9,081 bases of DNA from Thiomonas sp. (GCA_027451915.1 DAIDHU010000567.1:1-9081), one strand, 5' to 3'. Positions 1 through 5,822 are shown, numbered from the stretch's first letter. Numbers and translations: made by a program. Notes: generated from the letters alone by a model not told the origin.

Positions 1-349
1 GCATCGCATGCCCGGGCTCGGGCAGGAGCTCGAAACTGTAGACCTCGCGATCGCGATGGAACACACGCCCGGTGTTCCAGGTCACGCCCTTTCGCAGCAC
101 GGCCTCGCCGGCCCCCAGGCGCTCGAGCACCTCCAGGCTGCGTTTGGCGTAGCACAGGCCGCGCGAGCCCACGCTGACGGTGTCGTCGTCGTCCAGCAGG
201 ACCACGCTCAGGCCGTGTTGGGCGCAGTCGATGGCGGCGGCCAGCCCGATGGGGCCCGCGCCGACGATGACCAGGGGATGGCGCGCGCCCGGCGCCTGCC
301 CGGGGGCGACGCGGGGGACGAAACGGGGATGCACGTAACCGAGGGCCAT
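1..349 (-). CDS. FAD-dependent aromatic hydroxylase-like monooxygenase, 5' part
   Basis: The gene starts at ATG 349 on the minus strand and runs off the left edge, so only the first 116 residues are seen. The protein opens MALGYVHPRF, then shows a Rossmann dinucleotide-binding fingerprint, VIVGAGPIGLAAAID (about residues 27-41), with acidic residues closing the second strand at 53-56, followed by SVGSRGLCYAKRSLEV (about 59-74). This matches the N-terminal FAD domain of the PheA/TfdB/MhpA-type flavin monooxygenases, which hydroxylate aromatic compounds using NAD(P)H and oxygen and usually run to 500 residues or more. Substrate cannot be told from this part. Homologues are often annotated as 3-(3-hydroxyphenyl)propionate hydroxylase or simply FAD-dependent oxidoreductase. 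It is divergent from an IclR-type regulator, which fits a regulated catabolic gene. No strong Shine-Dalgarno precedes the start. The start is chosen because it is the first ATG before the fold and the N-terminal sequence looks family-typical. Confidence 0.88.
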   Translation of the reverse strand, partial: MALGYVHPRFVPRVAPGQAPGARHPLVIVGAGPIGLAAAIDCAQHGLSVVLLDDDDTVSVGSRGLCYAKRSLEVLERLGAGEAVLRKGVTWNTGRVFHRDREVYSFELLPEPGHAM

Positions 350-465
350 GGAGCAACTGCGAGGACTCCGGCCCGCCCCAGACGCAGCCAGGGGGCTGCG
401 CCGATGGACAAATGCCGAAGAATGCCTTGAAATGAATCTGTTGAACGAAGCTTAGTCATTTACTA
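350..465. promoter_or_regulatory. Divergent intergenic region with repeated AATGA half-sites
   Basis: This 116-bp gap separates the divergent starts of the flavin monooxygenase (349) and the IclR regulator (466). Its right end is much more AT-rich than the surrounding genes. AATGAATC occurs at 431-438 and again at 465-472, in the same orientation and 34 bp apart, about three helical turns. Between them TCATT (456-460) forms an inverted pair with AATGA (465-469). A second overlapping inverted repeat is TTAGT (452-456) with ACTAA (462-466). AATGCC is also repeated at 411 and 421. Divergently placed IclR-type regulators commonly bind palindromes here and control both directions. That this is the operator is inference. 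Confidence 0.45.
383..400 (-). other. Hairpin in the leader of the monooxygenase gene
   Basis: CGCAGCC (383-389) and GGCTGCG (394-400) form a perfect 7-bp stem with a 4-nt loop. It lies 33 nt upstream of the monooxygenase ATG, inside the probable 5' leader if transcription starts in the AT-rich segment to its right. There is no T-run after it on either strand, so it is not an obvious terminator. A role in message stability or translation is only possible. Confidence 0.3.
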
Positions 466-486
466 ATGAATCAGCCTAGGTATAAA
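459..486 (+). promoter_or_regulatory. Sigma-70-like promoter candidate overlapping the IclR start
   Basis: TTTACT (459-464, four of six matches to the -35 consensus) is followed after 16 bp by TATAAA (481-486, five of six matches to the -10 consensus). This is the best promoter-like pair in the divergent region. Transcription would begin near 493, downstream of the ATG at 466 and at an in-frame TTG (493-495). If real, the regulator would start later than 466 or an upstream promoter would also be used. The pair also overlaps the inverted repeats at 452-469, so a bound repressor would block it. Confidence 0.35.
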
Positions 487-1305
487 CCCGGTTTGGAACA
501 TGCAGAGCCTGCCCCAGGCGGGCCCGGCCCGGCCCGCGCGTGGGGGCAGTCGAGAGGCATCCAGAGCATCGAGGTCGGCGGGCGCCTGTTGCGCGCCCTC
601 GCCGACCATGGCCGTGCGCTGCCGCTGAAGGAGTTGGCCCAGGCGGCCGATATGGCCCCGGGCAAGGCCCATCCCTACCTGGTGAGCTTTGGCAAGCTCG
701 GGCTCGTCGATCAGGATTCCACCGGGCGCTACGGCCTGGGACCCCTGGCCATGGAACTGGGCCTGATCAGTCTGCAGCAGTACGACCCGGTGCGACTGGC
801 CGAGCCGCTGCTCGTGGAGCTGGCGCAGGCCACGGGCCAGAGCGCGGCCATCGCGCTCTGGGGCAACCACGGACCGACCATCGTGCGCATCGAGGAAGCC
901 CCCAGCGCCGTGCATGTGCGCATGCGTCCCGGCACCGTCACGAGCCTGCGGGACACGGCCACCGGCAAGGTGTTCGCCGCCTTCCACGCCCGCGAGAAGG
1001 TGCGCGAAGTGACCGGCCCGAGCGCGCCGGATCCCGAGTTCGAGGCCGAGCTGGCGCGGGTGCGCGCCGAAGGCGTGAGCCTCAGCGTGGATGGCCTGCT
1101 GCGCGGCATCAGCGCCATGTCGGCGCCGGTGTTCGACCAGCGCGGCCACATGGTGCTGGCCCTGACCCTCATCGGCCCCACCCCGGTGTTCGACGCCGAC
1201 CCGGCCGGAGCCCTGGCGCAGACCCTGCGTTCCTACGCCCAGGTCTTGTCCAGGCGCCTGGGCGCGGCGCCCGGCGCCGCGGCCGGGCCCTGGGGCGCCG
1301 CCTGA
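466..1305 (+). CDS. IclR-family transcriptional regulator
   Basis: This is a full-length 279-residue IclR-type regulator. A winged helix-turn-helix occupies about residues 30-85: it opens RGIQSIEVGGRLL and contains AHPYLVSFGKLGLV as the recognition region. A linker with LGPLAMELGLISLQQ follows, then the effector-binding domain (about 100-265) with TATGKVFAAF and the late segment GLLRGISAMSAPVFD. IclR proteins bind small aromatic or organic acids and activate or repress neighbouring catabolic operons. The divergent monooxygenase is the likely target. The first 29 residues are Pro/Gly-rich and not part of the fold, and no clear Shine-Dalgarno precedes ATG 466. The only other plausible in-frame start is TTG 493, which a promoter-like pair at 459-486 would favour. 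The C-terminal tail is Ala/Gly-rich. The inducer is unknown. Confidence 0.9.
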   Translation: MNQPRYKPGLEHAEPAPGGPGPARAWGQSRGIQSIEVGGRLLRALADHGRALPLKELAQAADMAPGKAHPYLVSFGKLGLVDQDSTGRYGLGPLAMELGLISLQQYDPVRLAEPLLVELAQATGQSAAIALWGNHGPTIVRIEEAPSAVHVRMRPGTVTSLRDTATGKVFAAFHAREKVREVTGPSAPDPEFEAELARVRAEGVSLSVDGLLRGISAMSAPVFDQRGHMVLALTLIGPTPVFDADPAGALAQTLRSYAQVLSRRLGAAPGAAAGPWGAA

Positions 1306-1315
1306 GGCAGGCGCC
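1294..1315 (+). terminator. GC-rich hairpin at the end of the IclR gene
   Basis: GGCGCCGCC (1294-1302) pairs with GGC-A-GGCGCC (1306-1315), nine base pairs with one bulged A at 1309. The three-base loop is exactly the TGA stop codon of the regulator gene (1303-1305). The structure should be very stable, but no T-run follows, so it is not a classical intrinsic terminator. It could stop transcription weakly, assist Rho, or protect the 3' end. The terminator reading is tentative. Confidence 0.3.
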
Positions 1316-1328
1316 GGCGCGGGGCGCG

Positions 1329-1358
1329 AAGACACGACGCGGCGTGCCCGCGCACAAT
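1329..1358 (+). promoter_or_regulatory. Candidate promoter for cbiX-ybiB
   Basis: CACAAT (1353-1358), in the context GCACAATG, resembles the -10 form I associate with housekeeping promoters in Burkholderiales. AAGACA (1329-1334) lies 18 bp upstream and matches the last four bases of the -35 consensus. Transcription would begin about 1365, leaving a leader of roughly 20 nt before ATG 1388 with no clear Shine-Dalgarno. The rest of the 1306-1387 gap shows nothing else recognisable. Confidence 0.35.
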
Positions 1359-1387
1359 GCGAGCCTGGATCCCCCGCACCCGAATCC

Positions 1388-1816
1388 ATGCAAGCCCCCC
1401 GACCCGCTCCCCGTTCCCCGGCCCCGCGCCTGCTGCTTCTGGCCCACGGGTCCCGCCGCCCGCATTGGGCGGCGCCCTTCGAGGCGGTGCTGGCCACGCT
1501 GCGCGGCCTGCGCCCCGGCATCGAGGCGAGCCTGTGCTTTCTCGAATCCATGCAACCTTCGCTGGGCCAGGCGCTGGAACAGGCGGCGCGGGAGGGCTGC
1601 GAGCAACTGCGCCTGGTGCCGCTGTTCCTGGGCACCGGAGCCCACCTGGAGCACGACGTCGCCGAGGAACTGCGGCGCGTGCGTGAGCTGCACCCCGGCA
1701 TGCATGTGGAACTCCTGTCCGCGGCCGGTGACAGCGATCGCGTGATCCAGGCCCTGGCCTGGCACGCGCTGCAAGGCCTGGACGCGGCGGCGAGCACCCC
1801 GCGAGACGCGGACTGA
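1388..1816 (+). CDS. cbiX: Small CbiX-type sirohydrochlorin chelatase
   Basis: This 142-residue protein has the size of the short, single-domain CbiX chelatases that insert a divalent metal into sirohydrochlorin. It has the LLLLAHGSR motif with the presumed metal-handling His20, a CFLESMQPSL segment (about 50-59) with Glu53, and PLFLGTGAHLEHD (about 78-90) with the second conserved His86. Short CbiX proteins act as homodimers. In bacteria without a cobalamin pathway they are believed to make siroheme for sulfite and nitrite reductases by inserting iron, while in B12 producers the metal is cobalt. Which applies here cannot be told from the window. The N-terminal 13 residues are Pro/Ala/Arg-rich and precede the first strand. 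The start is the first in-frame ATG and lacks an obvious Shine-Dalgarno. ybiB follows 38 nt downstream on the same strand and is probably co-transcribed. Confidence 0.85.
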   Translation: MQAPRPAPRSPAPRLLLLAHGSRRPHWAAPFEAVLATLRGLRPGIEASLCFLESMQPSLGQALEQAAREGCEQLRLVPLFLGTGAHLEHDVAEELRRVRELHPGMHVELLSAAGDSDRVIQALAWHALQGLDAAASTPRDAD

Positions 1817-1843
1817 AGGCGCCGCGCCGATCCCCTGGAGCCC

Positions 1844-1847
1844 GGAG
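1844..1847 (+). promoter_or_regulatory. Ribosome binding site of ybiB
   Basis: GGAG lies 7 nt before ATG 1855 at normal spacing, supporting that start. The 38-nt gap after cbiX shows no terminator. Confidence 0.6.
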
Positions 1848-1854
1848 CGCGACC

Positions 1855-2865
1855 ATGCCCCCCCTGCCAAGCCCCGAGATTGCGCACCAAGACCTCGATC
1901 CACGCACCGCGGTGCTGCCCTGGCTGCACGCGCTCAGCCGCGGGCCGCGCGGCAGCCGCGATCTGGACCCGGGCCAGGCCCGCACCCTGATGCACTGGCT
2001 GCTGCAGGGACGGCTCAGCGACGCCCAGGCGGGCGCGGCGCTGGTGGCACTGCGCATGAAATCGGAAAGCTCCGCCGAACTCGAAGGCTTCACCCGCGCG
2101 GTGCTGGACGTGGTGCCGCCGCTGGCGAGCACGCGTGCGACGGTCTGCCTGAGCAGTCTCAACGGCACGCGACGCCTGCCCAACCAGGTTCCGCTGCTGG
2201 CCGCGCTGCTGCAACGCCGGGGCATGCCGGTGCTGGTGCTCGGGGCCGAGCAGCAGGATGGCCGCGCGCATACGCTGCCGCTGTGGCAGGGCCTGGGCCT
2301 GCCGGTGGCTTGCGGGCGCGACCTGGCCGGGCAAGCCCTGGAGCGTGGCGAAGCGGTCTACCTGGACCTGGAAGGACTCAGCCCCGAACTGCGACGGGTC
2401 CTGCGCTGGCGCGAGGAGCTGGGCGTGCGAAACAGTGCCCATGCCGTGGCCAAGCTGCTGGCGCCGGTGCGCGGCCCCAGCCTGCTGCTGGCCAGCTACA
2501 CCCATGCGGACTACGCGCCTCGCATGACCCATGTGCTGAGCGCGCTGCGCCAGCCGGCGCTGATCTCGCGGGGCTGCGAGGGCGAGGTGCCCGCCCATCC
2601 GGAGCGCGGCGCGCAGTGGCTGAGGGTGGACGCGCAGGGTTGCGTGCATGCCGAGGCCGATGAGCCGGCCCCCACGGACGAACCGGCCGCCGCGCGTGCG
2701 AGGGCCGCCGCGCGGGACTGCGAGCAAACCCTGGCCTGGACCCGCGATGTGCTGGACGGACGCGAGGCGCTGCCCTCGGCCCTGCAGGGGCAGTTGCGGC
2801 GCATCGAGGCTCTTTTCGCGCAATTGCCCCGCAGCGCAGCTGCCGACGAGGCGGCTCCGGCTTGA
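1855..2865 (+). CDS. ybiB: YbiB/TrpD2-family nucleic-acid-binding protein
   Basis: The 336-residue protein matches the TrpD2 family, whose type member is E. coli YbiB (about 320 residues). It has the fold of anthranilate phosphoribosyltransferase: an N-terminal helical part (about 25-90, including QGRLSDAQAGAALVALRMKSES) and an alpha/beta domain (about 95-330). Where TrpD enzymes carry a glycine-rich PRPP-binding motif, this protein has SSLNGTRRLPN near residues 100-110, a hallmark of the YbiB branch. RNSAHAVAKLL (about 192-202) is also typical. From published work on E. coli YbiB, the family binds nucleic acids and is not an amino-acid biosynthetic enzyme, so a TrpD annotation would mislead. 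The physiological role is poorly known. An acidic Pro/Ala-rich stretch near 265-285 and an Ala-rich C-terminus are local features. It follows cbiX by 38 nt. ATG 1855 is supported by a well-placed GGAG. Confidence 0.87.
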   Translation: MPPLPSPEIAHQDLDPRTAVLPWLHALSRGPRGSRDLDPGQARTLMHWLLQGRLSDAQAGAALVALRMKSESSAELEGFTRAVLDVVPPLASTRATVCLSSLNGTRRLPNQVPLLAALLQRRGMPVLVLGAEQQDGRAHTLPLWQGLGLPVACGRDLAGQALERGEAVYLDLEGLSPELRRVLRWREELGVRNSAHAVAKLLAPVRGPSLLLASYTHADYAPRMTHVLSALRQPALISRGCEGEVPAHPERGAQWLRVDAQGCVHAEADEPAPTDEPAAARARAAARDCEQTLAWTRDVLDGREALPSALQGQLRRIEALFAQLPRSAAADEAAPA

Positions 2866-2884
2866 TCTCGGACACGAGGCGCGC

Positions 2885-2920
2885 GCTTCGATGTGCCGCG
2901 AAGCCCCCGTGCCGGGGCAC
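2885..2920 (+). other. Two small inverted repeats between ybiB and the channel gene
   Basis: GCTTCG (2885-2890) and CGAAGC (2899-2904) form a 6-bp stem with an 8-nt loop, 19 nt after the ybiB stop. GTGCC (2909-2913) and GGCAC (2916-2920) form a second small palindrome. CACAAT (2918-2923) overlaps the second one and looks like a -10 box, but I see no credible -35 at 16-18 bp. There is no T-run. The gap could hold a weak terminator plus a new promoter, but neither is secure. Confidence 0.25.
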
Positions 2921-2934
2921 AATGACCCCACCCT

Positions 2935-2940
2935 GGGGAG
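2935..2940 (+). promoter_or_regulatory. Ribosome binding site deciding the channel gene start
   Basis: GGGGAG at 2935-2940 abuts the ATG at 2941, too close to serve it, but is 9 nt from the in-frame ATG at 2950. The latter is therefore preferred. Confidence 0.6.
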
Positions 2941-2949
2941 ATGCGGGCG

Positions 2950-3867
2950 ATGGCGCTGGACCTGGTGTTCTGGATGGGACTCAACGGCGCGCCGCCGGGC
3001 GAGGCGCCACGCGTGTACGCGCTGGAACGCCGCCTGCATCCGCTGATGATCGGCATCGCGCTGCTGGCGGTGCCCTCCTTCTACCTCGAGGAGCTGCAGC
3101 CGGGCCACCCGCTGCGCTCGCTGGGCGTGGTCATGGACGCCCTGATCTTCGGCGCCTTCGCCCTGGAGACCATGGCCATGCTGATGCTCAGCCGTCAGCG
3201 CCTGCGCTACCTGATGTACAACTGGCTGAACCTGTTCATCGTGCTGGCCTCGGGCCTAGCGCTCGCGGGCCTGGACAGTGAGTGGATCCCCCTGGTGCGC
3301 CTGGCCCGCGCCGCCTTCGTGGGCCTGGTGTTCGCGCGCATGCTCGGCGGCCTGCGCCGCATGGTCGCGGCCAATGCCGTGGCCTACGCCTTCGCATTGG
3401 GCACGGGCGCCGTGCTGCTGGCGGGACTGGGCTTTTACTGGCTGGAGCCCAGCGCGCACACTTTCGACGACGGGCTGTGGCTGGCCTTCACCACGGCGGC
3501 CACCATCGGCTACGGCGACATCGTGCCCACGACCACGGCGTCGCGCCTGCTGGCGGTGCTGGTGGTGGTGATCGGCTACGCGGTGTTCTCCCTGGTCACC
3601 GCCTCGGTGGCGGCCTTCCTGATCGGCGAAGGCGAGCGGCGCCTGCAGCACGAGATCTACCGTGACATGAAGGCTCTGCGCAGCGAACTGGGAGAGCTGC
3701 GCGGGCAGATCGCCTCGCTGCGGTCGGCGGGCGGCACGGCGACCCGCGCCGCCGCGCCTGGCATCGAGCCCGCCGGCCTGGCCCTGCCCGCGGTGGTCGC
3801 CGCGTCGGGGGCGCCTGAGCCGGCGCGGCGGGCGCCGCGAGCGAAAAGGCGCAGCGCCCCGCGCTGA
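2950..3867 (+). CDS. Six-transmembrane voltage-gated-type potassium channel
   Basis: This 305-residue inner-membrane protein contains the potassium selectivity filter TIGYGD at residues 185-190, preceded by a pore helix (about 174-184). Hydrophobic segments fit S1-S6: about 32-47, 58-80, 88-107, 115-135, 144-165 and 200-225. Features of a voltage sensor are visible: Asp63 and Glu73 in S2, an NWLNLF sequence entering S3, and arginines 117, 120, 130, 136 and 137 around S4, though they lack the regular every-third-residue spacing, so voltage sensitivity may be weak. After S6 comes a charged predicted coiled coil (about 226-257), likely for tetramer assembly, then an Ala/Pro/Arg-rich disordered tail. 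No RCK/TrkA-N domain is present. An ATG three codons upstream (2941) is possible, but the Shine-Dalgarno favours 2950. Such channels probably influence membrane potential or potassium balance. No functional link to its neighbours is evident. Confidence 0.87.
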   Translation: MALDLVFWMGLNGAPPGEAPRVYALERRLHPLMIGIALLAVPSFYLEELQPGHPLRSLGVVMDALIFGAFALETMAMLMLSRQRLRYLMYNWLNLFIVLASGLALAGLDSEWIPLVRLARAAFVGLVFARMLGGLRRMVAANAVAYAFALGTGAVLLAGLGFYWLEPSAHTFDDGLWLAFTTAATIGYGDIVPTTTASRLLAVLVVVIGYAVFSLVTASVAAFLIGEGERRLQHEIYRDMKALRSELGELRGQIASLRSAGGTATRAAAPGIEPAGLALPAVVAASGAPEPARRAPRAKRRSAPR

Positions 3868-3885
3868 GCGACAGCCTGGCTGGAC

Positions 3886-3909
3886 CTAGTGTCCTGGACA
3901 GGACACTAG
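3886..3909. terminator. Palindrome between convergent genes, possible bidirectional terminator
   Basis: CTAGTGTCCT (3886-3895) and AGGACACTAG (3900-3909) form a perfect 10-bp inverted repeat around a 4-nt centre, GGAC. It sits 18 nt after the channel stop codon, and its right arm contains the TAG stop (3906-3908) of the convergent phosphoribosyltransferase gene. Position between convergent genes suggests a two-way terminator, but neither strand has a T-run. Alternatives are a repeated genomic palindrome or a protein-binding site. Confidence 0.4.
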
Positions 3910-4430
3910 AACTTCCAGCGCTCGGCCAGCTTGGCCGGGCGCAGAGTGTCGTATTCCTCGAACGGCTGGTGGATCCACGGGCTGGACGGCAGCATTTCCA
4001 CGTAATAGTCCGGCAGCACCGTGGAAATGCCCTTCACCCAGATCACCGCGGTGCGCAGCTCGGCGATGTCCAGCGGCCCGGCGCGCAGGCGATCCGCCAC
4101 GGCGCGCAGGGTCTCGCCCGAATCCGCCAGGTCGTCGACCAGCAGCATGCGACCGCTGAGCTCTCCACGAGGCATCGTGATGTAGTGGGCGATCTCCACG
4201 TGCGAACGCTCGGCGTTCGCGCCCGAGCCGTAGGAACTCGTGGACATGATGGCCAGCGGGCGGTCGAACACGCGCGAGAGCACATCGCCGGGCCGGGTGC
4301 CTCCGCGCGCCAGGCACAGGATCTGGTCGAATTCCCAGCCCGATTTGTAGATCTTCAGCGCGAGCTTCTCGATCAGGGCGTGGTATTCGTCCCACGACAC
4401 GTACATGTTCTTGCCGTCTTCGCTGAGCAT
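3906..4430 (-). CDS. Purine-type phosphoribosyltransferase
   Basis: This 174-residue protein has the type I phosphoribosyltransferase fold. The PRPP-binding fingerprint is LLVDDLADSGETL (residues 96-108) with Asp99-Asp100. ILCLARGG (37-44) is the upstream PPi-loop region, and the C-terminal hood carries SSPWIHQPFEEYDT. It is of the COG2236 type found after purA in Burkholderiales and usually annotated as hypoxanthine or generic phosphoribosyltransferase. The likely reaction joins a purine base to PRPP to make a nucleotide, but the base is not certain and xanthine/guanine or a non-salvage role are possible. ATG 4430 is chosen because an AAGAGG lies 9 nt upstream; a later Met (residue 9, 4406) has no such support. 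The gene is 59 nt after purA with a hairpin between, so it is probably the last gene of the minus-strand operon. Its stop codon lies in the convergent palindrome. Confidence 0.88.
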   Translation of the reverse strand: MLSEDGKNMYVSWDEYHALIEKLALKIYKSGWEFDQILCLARGGTRPGDVLSRVFDRPLAIMSTSSYGSGANAERSHVEIAHYITMPRGELSGRMLLVDDLADSGETLRAVADRLRAGPLDIAELRTAVIWVKGISTVLPDYYVEMLPSSPWIHQPFEEYDTLRPAKLAERWKF

Positions 4431-4431
4431 G

Positions 4432-4445
4432 GCCTCTTGCCTCTT
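4432..4445 (-). promoter_or_regulatory. Duplicated ribosome-binding sequence before the phosphoribosyltransferase
   Basis: On the minus strand AAGAGGC occurs twice in tandem (4445-4439 and 4438-4432). The distal copy places AGAGG 9 nt from ATG 4430, a workable spacing. The proximal copy is only 2 nt from the start and would not serve it well. The distal copy decides the start. Confidence 0.5.
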
Positions 4446-4462
4446 GCGCCGTGCCACGGCGC
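4446..4462 (-). other. Strong hairpin in the purA-phosphoribosyltransferase junction
   Basis: GCGCCGTG and CACGGCGC form a perfect 8-bp palindrome around one central base. On the transcript this very GC-rich stem ends directly next to the first Shine-Dalgarno copy at 4445. No T-run follows, so it is not an intrinsic terminator. It could mark an RNA processing or stabilising point or keep the ribosome-binding region exposed; function is inferred only. Confidence 0.4.
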
Positions 4463-4489
4463 GGAAGAATGGATGGGAAAGCCGCCGGT

Positions 4490-5812
4490 TCAGGCGCCGA
4501 AGGGATGCTGCAGGACGATGGTGTGGTCCCGGTCGGGGCCGGTGGACACCATCGCGATGGGGGTTTCGCTGAGCTCGGCCACGCGCTCCAGGTAGGCGCG
4601 GGCGCGCGCGGGCAGCTGCTCCCAGCGGGTCAGTCCGGCCGTGGTCTCGCTCCAGCCGGGCATGCGCTCGTAGCGAGGCTCGCAGCGCGCGATGTCGTCG
4701 GCGTCCAGCGGCAGGATGTCGATGTCCCGCCCGTCCAGGTGATAGCCGGTGCACAGCAGGATCTCGGGCAGTCCGTCCAGCACGTCCAGCTTGGTGATGC
4801 ACTGCCCGGTGGTCGAGTTCAGGATGTTGGCCCGCTTGAGCGCGGCGGTGTCGATCCAGCCGCAGCGGCGCGGACGCCCGGTGACGGTGCCCCGCTCCTG
4901 GCCCACGGTGTGCAGGTGGTGTCCCACGCTGCCCGGCTGGTCGATGGGCAGCTCCGAGGGAAAGGGCCCGCTGCCCACGCGGGTGGTGTAGGCCTTGGTG
5001 ATGCCCAGCACGTAGTCGAGCTCCCCGGGCCCCACGCCCGAGCCGGCCGCGGCGTTGCCCGCCACGCAGTTGCTGGAGGTGACGAAGGGGTAGGTGCCGT
5101 GGTCCACGTCCAGCAGCGTGCCCTGCGCGCCCTCGAACAGCAGGCGATCGCCTCGCTGGTGGCTCAGGTGCACGAGGTAGCCGACGTCGGCGAGCATGGG
5201 CCCGATCGGCTCGGCCAGCTCCAGCAGGCGCTCGTAGGTGGCGTCGAAGTCCACCTCGGGAGCGTGCAGGAATTCGCGCAGCGTGAAATTGTGCCAGTCC
5301 AGCGCCTCGCGCAGCTTGTCGGCCAGGCGCCGGGGGTGCTTCAGGTCCTGCGCACGCACGGCGCGGCGAGCCACCTTGTCCTCGTAGGCCGGGCCGATGC
5401 CCTTGCCGGTGGTGCCGATCTTGCCCACCCCGCGCGATTCGCGGCTGGCTTCGCGCGCCAGGTCCAGCGCCACATGCGAGGGCAGCACCAACGGGCAGGA
5501 CTCGCTGATGCGCAGACGCGAGCGCAGCTGCACGCCAGCCGACTCGAGGCGGGCGATCTCCTTCATCAGGTGCTCGGGGTCGAGCACCACGCCGTTGCCG
5601 ATGTAGCACAGCACGTCGGGGCGCATGGCGCCCGAGGGAATCAGCTGCAGGGCCGTCTTCTGGCCGTTGATCACCAGCGTGTGCCCGGCGTTGTGGCCGC
5701 CCTGGAAGCGAACCACGCCCTGTGCCTGGTCGGTCAACCAGTCGACGACCTTGCCCTTGCCCTCGTCGCCCCACTGGTTGCCCACGACGACCACGTTACG
5801 TCCTGTGCTCAC
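4490..5812 (-). CDS. purA: Adenylosuccinate synthetase
   Basis: The 440-residue product is a complete adenylosuccinate synthetase, which joins IMP and aspartate using GTP, the first committed step from IMP to AMP in the cytosol. It has the GTP-binding signature QWGDEGKGK (residues 13-21) with catalytic Asp16, GGHNAGHT (38-45) with catalytic His44, the IMP-site segment GTTGKGIGP (133-141), and TGRPRRCGWID near 307-317. Length agrees with the family (E. coli 432). The start is GTG at 5812: no in-frame ATG precedes it, and AAAAGG lies 10 nt upstream. It follows hisZ after 57 nt and precedes a phosphoribosyltransferase, giving a nucleotide-metabolism pair at the end of the operon. All catalytic motifs are intact. 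Confidence 0.97.
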   Translation of the reverse strand: MSTGRNVVVVGNQWGDEGKGKVVDWLTDQAQGVVRFQGGHNAGHTLVINGQKTALQLIPSGAMRPDVLCYIGNGVVLDPEHLMKEIARLESAGVQLRSRLRISESCPLVLPSHVALDLAREASRESRGVGKIGTTGKGIGPAYEDKVARRAVRAQDLKHPRRLADKLREALDWHNFTLREFLHAPEVDFDATYERLLELAEPIGPMLADVGYLVHLSHQRGDRLLFEGAQGTLLDVDHGTYPFVTSSNCVAGNAAAGSGVGPGELDYVLGITKAYTTRVGSGPFPSELPIDQPGSVGHHLHTVGQERGTVTGRPRRCGWIDTAALKRANILNSTTGQCITKLDVLDGLPEILLCTGYHLDGRDIDILPLDADDIARCEPRYERMPGWSETTAGLTRWEQLPARARAYLERVAELSETPIAMVSTGPDRDHTIVLQHPFGA

Positions 5813-5822
5813 GACACTTGTG

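Noticed and set aside
8..430. A 140-codon plus-strand frame across the divergent promoter
   Set aside because: It is antisense to the flavin monooxygenase, whose Rossmann motif is clear on the minus strand. No ribosome binding site or family match is seen.
1855..2865. Annotation as anthranilate phosphoribosyltransferase (TrpD)
   Set aside because: The TrpD glycine-rich PRPP-binding motif is replaced by SSLNGTRRLPN, and no tryptophan genes are nearby. The YbiB/TrpD2 assignment fits better.
2918..2923. CACAAT as a promoter -10 for the channel gene
   Set aside because: No acceptable -35 lies 16-18 bp upstream, so it is not called as a separate promoter.
463..3108. An 881-codon open frame on the minus strand opposite the iclR, cbiX and ybiB genes
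   Set aside because: It is a shadow of the plus-strand genes with Arg/Gly/Ala/Gln-rich low-complexity content and no recognisable domain. It spans gene boundaries on the other strand.
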